From IMG/VR virus record IMGVR_UViG_3300046811_000282, positions 1 through 35,499 of that record: a DNA stretch of 35,499 bases, one strand, 5' to 3'. The notes beneath the pieces are model-generated. The model had not been told where the DNA came from. It did not search any database and worked only from the letters and a program-made list of their open reading frames with translations. Source of the DNA: a virus. The position numbers were made by a program, and so were the translations under genes. Shown in pieces: positions 31,334-35,499 of the stretch. Position 1 is the first letter of the stretch, and the number at the start of each line of letters is the position of its first letter.

Positions 31334-31741
31334 ATTAGCAATCAGGTCTATCCCAAATACATCAAAGCCACCAAGTCAGGGAGTGCCTCGATTGACCTAT
31401 TGGCTGGCACAGTCAAGTTCGTGCTGCTCGACACGGGAGCCTATACCTATTCGGCGACTCACGAATTTCTCTCGGATATTCCAGGCGGCGCGCAAATCTC
31501 GATCACCGGTGCTCTGACCTCTAAATCGGTTGGCGACGACGGGAGCTTCAAGAGCGCCAATCCCACCTTCACTTCGGTCACCAGCGTCAGCGTTGAGGCC
31601 ATCGCCATGTTCGTCGACACCGGATCGCCATCGAGCTCGCGTCTTGTGTTTTTCCAGGACACCGGGGTCACCGGTCTGCCTGTCACGCCCGCGGGCGCGA
31701 GCTACAACCTGATCATGGATTCCGCCGGGTGGTTCATCTAG
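31334..31741 (+). CDS. Phage protein with apparent ATT start, 135 residues
   Basis: The open frame upstream of the TTG at 31400 continues with a coherent family-like N-terminus ([I]SNQVYPKYIKATKSGSASIDLLAGTVKFVLLDTGAYTYS). The only sensible start is ATT at 31334, with a strong GGGAGG (31323-31328) 5 bases upstream. The codon 31337 onwards aligns with the 'SNxIYPKYK.A..SG' start I know for this family. Most of the protein matches phage structural proteins (KFVLLDTGAYTYSATHEFLSDIPGGAQ, DTGVTGLPVTPAG). It stands last in the fibre block. If ATT is not used, the product would begin at TTG 31400 and lose 22 residues. Confidence 0.72.
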   Translation: MSNQVYPKYIKATKSGSASIDLLAGTVKFVLLDTGAYTYSATHEFLSDIPGGAQISITGALTSKSVGDDGSFKSANPTFTSVTSVSVEAIAMFVDTGSPSSSRLVFFQDTGVTGLPVTPAGASYNLIMDSAGWFI

Positions 31742-31844
31742 CCGTCGAACTTTGATACGAGGCCGCTTCGACCGCGCCTTCCCTCTTTTTTGAAAGGGTT
31801 CTGCCCTGCCCGAAGAAGCTGCCTCTGCGCGGCCAGTCCTACCG

Positions 31845-32504
31845 GTGCCCGACCCGACGCTGCTGACGACCGAGCAGCTGAGCCGCGCGATACTGAATTT
31901 GCGCGAACTGTTCGATGCGGAATTGCGGGTTATCACGACGCGGCTCGCCGACATGGACCGCGCGGCCGAGTTGATGCACGCCAACCTCATTCAGCTGCCG
32001 ACCACAAGCGATCGGCAAATCATCCATCTTCGGGAGTTGGTGACCGAGCAGTTTGCCTCGATTTCAAAACAGTTCGTCGAGCGCGACGTGCGTACCGAGC
32101 AGGCGGCGATTGCCACCAAAATCGCGGTTGATGCCGCGCTGCAGGCGCAGAAGGAGGCTGCTAACGCGCAAAACGACAGCAACACCAAGGCAGTCGAGAA
32201 ATCGGAGACCGCCACAACCAAGCAGATTGACGGGATTTCCGCCCTCTTACGCGCTACGGCGGACGCGCTCAACGACAAGATCACCGATTTGAAAGGGAGG
32301 CTCGATCGCGGCGAGGGCAGTACGCTCGGGGTCGGCGGCGCCAAGGTGGAGCGGCGCCTTGACGCCTCCCTGCTCGTCGCGATAGCGGCAGTCGGCATTG
32401 CGGCGCTGACGATCCTCGGCCCGTTGTTCCATTCGCCGGCGATCTCCCCCCAGGTGATCTACGCCCCAGCGCCGTCCGTCAACGCGACCGCGCCGCCGAG
32501 ATAG
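31845..32504 (+). CDS. Coiled-coil membrane protein, 219 residues
   Basis: GTG start. The N-terminus, DPTLLTTEQLSRAILNLRELFDAELRVITTRLADMDRA, leads into a long helix with heptads and an acidic, Ala-rich coiled coil (residues 80-145, with QFVERDVRTEQAAIATKIAVDAALQAQKEA), then a linker and one transmembrane span (LLVAIAAVGIAALTILGPLF, near 173-192) and a short Pro-rich periplasmic or cytoplasmic tail. A widespread type in alphaproteobacterial phages, function unknown. GTG lacks a ribosome site. CTG at 31806 has GAAAGGG 7 bases before it and would add 13 residues; the region 31742-31844 shows no other gene. Confidence 0.7.
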   Translation: MPDPTLLTTEQLSRAILNLRELFDAELRVITTRLADMDRAAELMHANLIQLPTTSDRQIIHLRELVTEQFASISKQFVERDVRTEQAAIATKIAVDAALQAQKEAANAQNDSNTKAVEKSETATTKQIDGISALLRATADALNDKITDLKGRLDRGEGSTLGVGGAKVERRLDASLLVAIAAVGIAALTILGPLFHSPAISPQVIYAPAPSVNATAPPR

Positions 32505-32541
32505 GAACGAGCGGTCGTCCTGGTCACCCGCAGGTAACGCC

Positions 32542-32751
32542 ATGACCGAACCTCACAAGGAACCCTGCCCCGTCTGCGCAGGCAAGGGCACCGTGCCGCA
32601 TACAAGGCACCGGATGGCGAACGGCGAAGCCGACCCCACCGATTTCAAGACCGTCGACGTATGCGAGAAATGCGGCGGGGGCGGCAAGGTGCCGGTCAAC
32701 ATGAAGGCGATCCAGGAGCGGCTCCCCGGCTTTATCGTCGATTCGCTCTGA
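32542..32751 (+). CDS. Small Cys4 zinc-ribbon protein, 69 residues
   Basis: Two CxxC knuckles of the DnaJ-type: CPVCAGKGTV (Cys9, Cys12) and CEKCGGGGKV (Cys41, Cys44), with basic and acidic residues in between. These would bind one zinc ion and may contact nucleic acid or proteins. Located between the coiled-coil protein and the endolysin. The ATG follows CAGGTAAC. Function unknown; similar zinc-ribbon proteins occur at the start of phage lysis modules. Confidence 0.7.
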   Translation: MTEPHKEPCPVCAGKGTVPHTRHRMANGEADPTDFKTVDVCEKCGGGGKVPVNMKAIQERLPGFIVDSL

Positions 32752-32775
32752 CAACCCAAAGACGGAGCAAGTTGC

Positions 32776-33432
32776 ATGGCCTCGATGAGCGTCAGCGCGG
32801 TCGGCCGCGCCTTGATCGAGCGCAACGAGGGTCTGCGCCTCGATGCCTATCCCGACCCGGCAACCGGAGGAGACCCCTGGACGATCGGCTACGGCGACAC
32901 TGGGCCCGACGTGGTCCCCGGTCTCACGATCACCAAGGAGGAAGCCGACCGCCGGTTGAGCGTCCGGCTCGACCGCGAGTTCGGCGCCGCGGTCAACGAC
33001 GTGATTGGCGACACCCCGACGACACAGGGGCAGTTCGACGCGATGACGAGCCTTGCCTACAACATCGGTGTCGGCGGCTTCAAGGGATCGAGTGTCGCCC
33101 GCGAGCATGCCGCGGGAAACTATGTTGCGGCAGCCGACGATTTTCTCAAATGGAACAAGGCCGCGGGCCGCGTGCTCCCGGGGCTAACGCGCCGGCGCGA
33201 GGAGGAACGCGCCCTCTATCTCTCGGACGTGCCGGTCACCATTCCGGCCAGTGCTGGCTCGACGGCGGGTGGAACCCCGCCCGGCAGTTCCGCCGACCCC
33301 ATCGTCAAGGGGATGGAGGACGTCCAGCGCGCCCTCGCGGCATCCGGGGACTACAGGGGCCCGATCGACGCCGACCCGGGGCCCGGGACGCGCCAGGCGA
33401 TGCGCGACTACCGCACCCGGGTTGGGGTTTGA
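32776..33432 (+). CDS. Endolysin: GH24 lysozyme with C-terminal cell-wall-binding-like domain
   Basis: 218-residue peptidoglycan hydrolase of the T4 lysozyme type, cutting between N-acetylmuramic acid and N-acetylglucosamine. Catalytic residues: Glu18 (IERNEG), Asp27 and Thr36 (WTIGYGDT). The Thr is 9 residues after the Asp, as in lysozymes with a slightly longer loop. The fold pattern continues with 'QGQFDAMTSLAYNIGVGGFKGSSV' and 'WNKAAGRVLPGLTRRREEE'. A Gly/Ser linker then leads to residues 175-218 (IVKGMEDVQRALAASGDYRGPIDADPGPGTRQAMRDYRTRVGV), a peptidoglycan-binding-type domain. There is no signal peptide, so a holin must let it out. GGAG is 10 bases upstream of the ATG. Confidence 0.9.
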   Translation: MASMSVSAVGRALIERNEGLRLDAYPDPATGGDPWTIGYGDTGPDVVPGLTITKEEADRRLSVRLDREFGAAVNDVIGDTPTTQGQFDAMTSLAYNIGVGGFKGSSVAREHAAGNYVAAADDFLKWNKAAGRVLPGLTRRREEERALYLSDVPVTIPASAGSTAGGTPPGSSADPIVKGMEDVQRALAASGDYRGPIDADPGPGTRQAMRDYRTRVGV

Positions 33433-33441
33433 CGCGATCTG

Positions 33442-34215
33442 ATGTCGGCGCTAGCCGCCCTATCCGTTCTCGCCCTCCTCCTCGCGCTCTCAGACTGCGG
33501 CGGATCGTCGAGCGCGCCGGTCACGATCCCGGACCTGACACTCTACCTCGCGCAGGGGCGTTGCCCGGACGGCTCACCGCCAATGAACTGCGTCGGAGCG
33601 ATGCAACAGCGGCCGGGCGATCCGATGCACTGGCGGCGGTCCGACGGTCAGGACCAGATCGGCGAGAGTGTGGTGGACCCGCGCGGATTTTTCGTCACGA
33701 CGTGGGCATATGGCGATGGGCCATTTGACGCGAATCGCGGCGACGGTGGCGAGGTCTACGTCATCGACGGCGATTCCGTCTACATCACGGCGACGCAGGA
33801 CGGAGGCAAGCCGGTCATCCAGCGGTTCGGCCGCCTCTGGCCGCTATTTAATAACAAGACGATCCCATGCTCCGAGGGATGGACTACCGTGGATTTCGAG
33901 ACCCGCGCATGCCGGGTGACGGTGACATATCCGGCTACCGGCTATGGGCTGACGCAGATCGTCGCGGCCAGCGTGATCGTCGATCATGGCTTAATCGACG
34001 TTGAGAGGTCTTATCTAGCCTCTGGCTGGGGCCGCCTATGCTGGGAATCGGTGAACCCGTCACCGCCTCGGGCTGGTATGGCCGATAGCTGCGGGTCCGG
34101 CGCGCCGGACATCGGCCGGGCGGTGAGCGACCGGCGCCGATCCACTGTCCTGATCGCAGAGCCAGCGCCTCATATGAGCGACTTCAGGTGGCCACCAGAT
34201 GGGTTCGTCCCATGA
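33442..34215 (+). CDS. Secreted protein of unknown function, 257 residues
   Basis: The N-terminus, MSALAALSVLALLLALSDCGGSS, is a signal peptide ending at a Cys. The -1 residue is Asp, not the Gly/Ala/Ser usual for lipoproteins, so lipid attachment is doubtful. The rest is periplasmic or secreted and beta-rich with several Cys (GRCPDG, PMNCVG, IPCSEGW, RACRV, RLCWES, DSCGSG). The local DNA is lower in GC (33840-34020) than its neighbours. Placement in the lysis region and the overlap with the next gene at ATGA suggest a lysis accessory or an exclusion protein. No family recognised. Confidence 0.6.
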   Translation: MSALAALSVLALLLALSDCGGSSSAPVTIPDLTLYLAQGRCPDGSPPMNCVGAMQQRPGDPMHWRRSDGQDQIGESVVDPRGFFVTTWAYGDGPFDANRGDGGEVYVIDGDSVYITATQDGGKPVIQRFGRLWPLFNNKTIPCSEGWTTVDFETRACRVTVTYPATGYGLTQIVAASVIVDHGLIDVERSYLASGWGRLCWESVNPSPPRAGMADSCGSGAPDIGRAVSDRRRSTVLIAEPAPHMSDFRWPPDGFVP

Positions 34216-34439
34216 AGCCCACCGCTGACCGATCTCTACCAAAGAGCGCAGCCGAGCTCAACGCCGAGCATATCGAGGCGATCATCGTCGCCGAATCCCC
34301 TCGGTGCGGCCCGCGCGTCATCGCCCGGAAGATCGTCGAGGCGTTCCCCGAACTGCGGCCGCATCAGTACACGATGGAGCGCGACGGATCGAGCCGGGCG
34401 GTCGGGGGTGGAGTGCCGTGGCGTCAGGGAAGCCCGTAG
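34212..34439 (+). CDS. Small protein of unknown function, 75 residues
   Basis: ATG overlaps the preceding stop (ATGA). A helical middle (AELNAEHIEAIIVAESPRCGPRVIARKIVEAFPEL) might fold as a small helix-turn-helix, but there is no clear family. It is followed by 105 bases without a recognised feature. Confidence 0.5.
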   Translation: MKPTADRSLPKSAAELNAEHIEAIIVAESPRCGPRVIARKIVEAFPELRPHQYTMERDGSSRAVGGGVPWRQGSP

Positions 34440-34544
34440 ACGCACGCAAGCATCGAGCCTCCCTCACCTGGCCGAGACATCCGTTCCCTCTATCCACCGG
34501 CCACCGCTGAAGCGCGGCTGAGCCAGGAAGGACCATTCGCCCCC

Positions 34545-35123
34545 ATGAGCGCGCAAAGAATCGCCCTTGTTGCCCTGATCAGCTTTGGGTCGCCGGCGGT
34601 GGCCGATACGATCATCGCCGCGCCGTCGAGCGATACGACGGTCGCCTTCGGCAACGCGCTGACGGTCGTGTTGACGGTGTGCATCCCGCCGGTCGCGGCG
34701 ATCCTCGCCGGGGCGCTATGGAAACTCGCCGCGAAATGGGGCTTCCAGGCGACGGCGCAGGACAAGGCCAACACGGAGGCCGAGCTGCAAACGGCGCTCG
34801 CCTTTGGCGTCTCCAAAGCCGGTCCGCTGATCGCGGCGAAGGGCTGGGACCATGCCGACGTTCACTCGGAGATTGTCGCCGACGCCGCGCGGTACTTTCT
34901 CGAGAGGTTTCCCGATCGCGCGACGACGATCCAGAGCGCGGCCAACACCACCGCTGATGCGCTCTCCTCGACGAAGACCGAGGCGGTTTCCGAGACGCTG
35001 GCTGCCCGATTGCCGGAGGCGGTGACAATCGCCGCAGCCTCACCGGCGACGCCGCCCGTGCCGCCGCCCGCGCCGCAAATCGTCGTCATGCCGGCACAGC
35101 CGCCGCCTGCTTCGAGGGCATAG
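34545..35123 (+). CDS. Holin-like protein with signal peptide and membrane span, 192 residues
   Basis: The N-terminus looks like a signal peptide (RIALVALISFGSPAVADTII, cleavage after Ala21) followed by a membrane span (about 37-59, LTVVLTVCIPPVAAILAGALW). Then come a helix (KAAKWGFQATAQDKANTEAELQTALAFGVSKAGPL) and a Pro-rich C-terminus (PPVPPPAPQIVV). This resembles the Holin_LLH (phage holin superfamily 6) pattern. It would control membrane access of the endolysin. The order endolysin, secreted protein, holin, small membrane protein, lipoprotein fits a lysis cassette. Confidence rests on topology and place. Confidence 0.6.
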   Translation: MSAQRIALVALISFGSPAVADTIIAAPSSDTTVAFGNALTVVLTVCIPPVAAILAGALWKLAAKWGFQATAQDKANTEAELQTALAFGVSKAGPLIAAKGWDHADVHSEIVADAARYFLERFPDRATTIQSAANTTADALSSTKTEAVSETLAARLPEAVTIAAASPATPPVPPPAPQIVVMPAQPPPASRA

Positions 35124-35134
35124 GGAGAACCGAC

Positions 35135-35380
35135 ATGGCATGTTTTGCTGGCGTAGAGGACTTCCTGATCTGGCTGGTCGTGCTTTGCGCGATCGTCGCG
35201 ATCGTGCGGGTCGTGCTTTCGTTCGTGCCGCCGTCCCCGGCCTTCCCGCGGCTGATCCCGGCGCTCATTCAGATCTTCAACATCCTGATCTGGGCGGTAG
35301 TCGTGATCGCCGTCATCATCCTCGTGTTTCAGCTGCTGATGTGCGTGCCGTGGCCGCATTTCGGGGGTGGGATGAGATGA
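35135..35380 (+). CDS. Two-span membrane protein (holin- or antiholin-like), 81 residues
   Basis: Two hydrophobic spans, about residues 9-30 (DFLIWLVVLCAIVAIVRVVLSF) and 43-68 (LIQIFNILIWAVVVIAVIILVFQLLM), with a Pro-rich hinge (FVPPSPAFPRLIP). GGGAGA lies before the ATG. The last codons overlap the lipoprotein gene (ATGA). Its composition is similar to small class II holins. It may work with the preceding gene. Confidence 0.65.
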   Translation: MACFAGVEDFLIWLVVLCAIVAIVRVVLSFVPPSPAFPRLIPALIQIFNILIWAVVVIAVIILVFQLLMCVPWPHFGGGMR

Positions 35381-35478
35381 CCTGGGGCGCCCTCTGTCTC
35401 GCCGTGCTGCTCGTCTCGGGCTGTGTTCACTGCGACCACGTCGGGCCGATAGGACCCACCGTCTGTGAAGGACATTGA
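35377..35478 (+). CDS. Tiny lipoprotein (outer-membrane spanin-like), 33 residues
   Basis: The 33-residue product MTWGALCLAVLLVSGCVHCDHV has a perfect lipobox LVSGC (Cys16). Signal peptidase II would leave a mature peptide of 18 residues with three Cys. The start overlaps the preceding gene (ATGA). Its position after two membrane proteins recalls Rz1-type outer spanin or entericidin-like lipoproteins; it is short for a spanin, and no Pro-rich stretch is present. Confidence 0.55.
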   Translation: MTWGALCLAVLLVSGCVHCDHVGPIGPTVCEGH

Positions 35479-35499
35479 GTGACACCAATCGAAATTCTG
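35479..35499 (+). CDS. Start of another gene, cut by the window end
   Basis: After the lipoprotein stop, GTG at 35479 reads M-T-P-I-E-I-L and TTG at 35475 reads M-S-D-T-N-R-N; too short to identify. Confidence 0.25.

Noticed and set aside
31742-31844. Search for a terminator or gene after the fibre block
   Set aside because: CCCTCTTTTTT (31781-31791) is T-rich, but no matching GC stem precedes it, and no gene fits.
33442-33498. Lipobox for the 257-residue secreted protein
   Set aside because: LSDC has Asp before the Cys, which signal peptidase II does not usually accept. A plain signal peptide is kept as the call.
1-35499. tRNA genes, CRISPR arrays, insertion sequences, integrase, attachment sites
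   Set aside because: No cloverleaf, spaced repeats, transposase or recombinase motifs were seen. The repeats present are inside protein-coding genes and stay in frame.

Overview
This window is the late (structural and lysis) half of a tailed double-stranded DNA phage or prophage. Nearly every gene lies on the + strand, and most neighbours overlap by 1-4 bases or abut. The base composition is GC-rich and codons end mostly in G or C. The families (HK97-like packaging and head genes, and fibre families I associate with rhizobial and Caulobacter-type phages) suggest an alphaproteobacterial host; this is an inference. The long tape measure protein and the lack of a contractile sheath gene point to siphovirus morphology. 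No integrase, repressor, tRNA gene, attachment site or host gene is visible, so lysogeny cannot be judged.

Layout. 51-4025: small and large terminase, a small membrane protein and the portal. 4022-9564: an accessory block between portal and protease, holding a GT9 glycosyltransferase, an internally duplicated protein, two paralogous fibre-type proteins on either side of an FkbM methyltransferase, and a 663-residue spike-like protein with a carbohydrate-binding-type domain followed by about a dozen 20-residue repeats. 9573-13668: prohead protease fused to a scaffold-like region, a Dps-type ferritin with an intact metal site, the major capsid protein, a likely terminator and a probable decoration protein. 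13688-15145: a two-domain GT-A glycosyltransferase. 15164-19200: small virion proteins, head-tail connectors and a low-GC LamG-type lectin. 19326-25370: tail terminator, tail tube, tail chaperone with a -1 frameshift site (C CCT TTC, 21083-21089), HK97 gp10-like protein, a lone minus-strand secreted or membrane protein, tape measure and small distal genes. 25371-31741: hub-like protein and several fibre proteins, one with 25-residue repeats and one that appears to start at ATT. 31845-35499: coiled-coil membrane protein, zinc-ribbon protein, GH24 endolysin, secreted protein, holin-like proteins, a 33-residue lipoprotein and the first codons of another gene.

How the parts fit. The standard modules package DNA, build an HK97-fold capsid, join it to a long tail and lyse the host. 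Two things stand out. Three sugar-active or sugar-modifying enzymes are interleaved with capsid and fibre genes, together with sugar-binding-type virion proteins. This suggests the particle is glycosylated (possibly with methylated sugars) or that the phage remodels host surface glycans. A Dps-family protein also sits directly between protease and major capsid gene, where a capsid-associated or DNA-protecting role is plausible but unproven.
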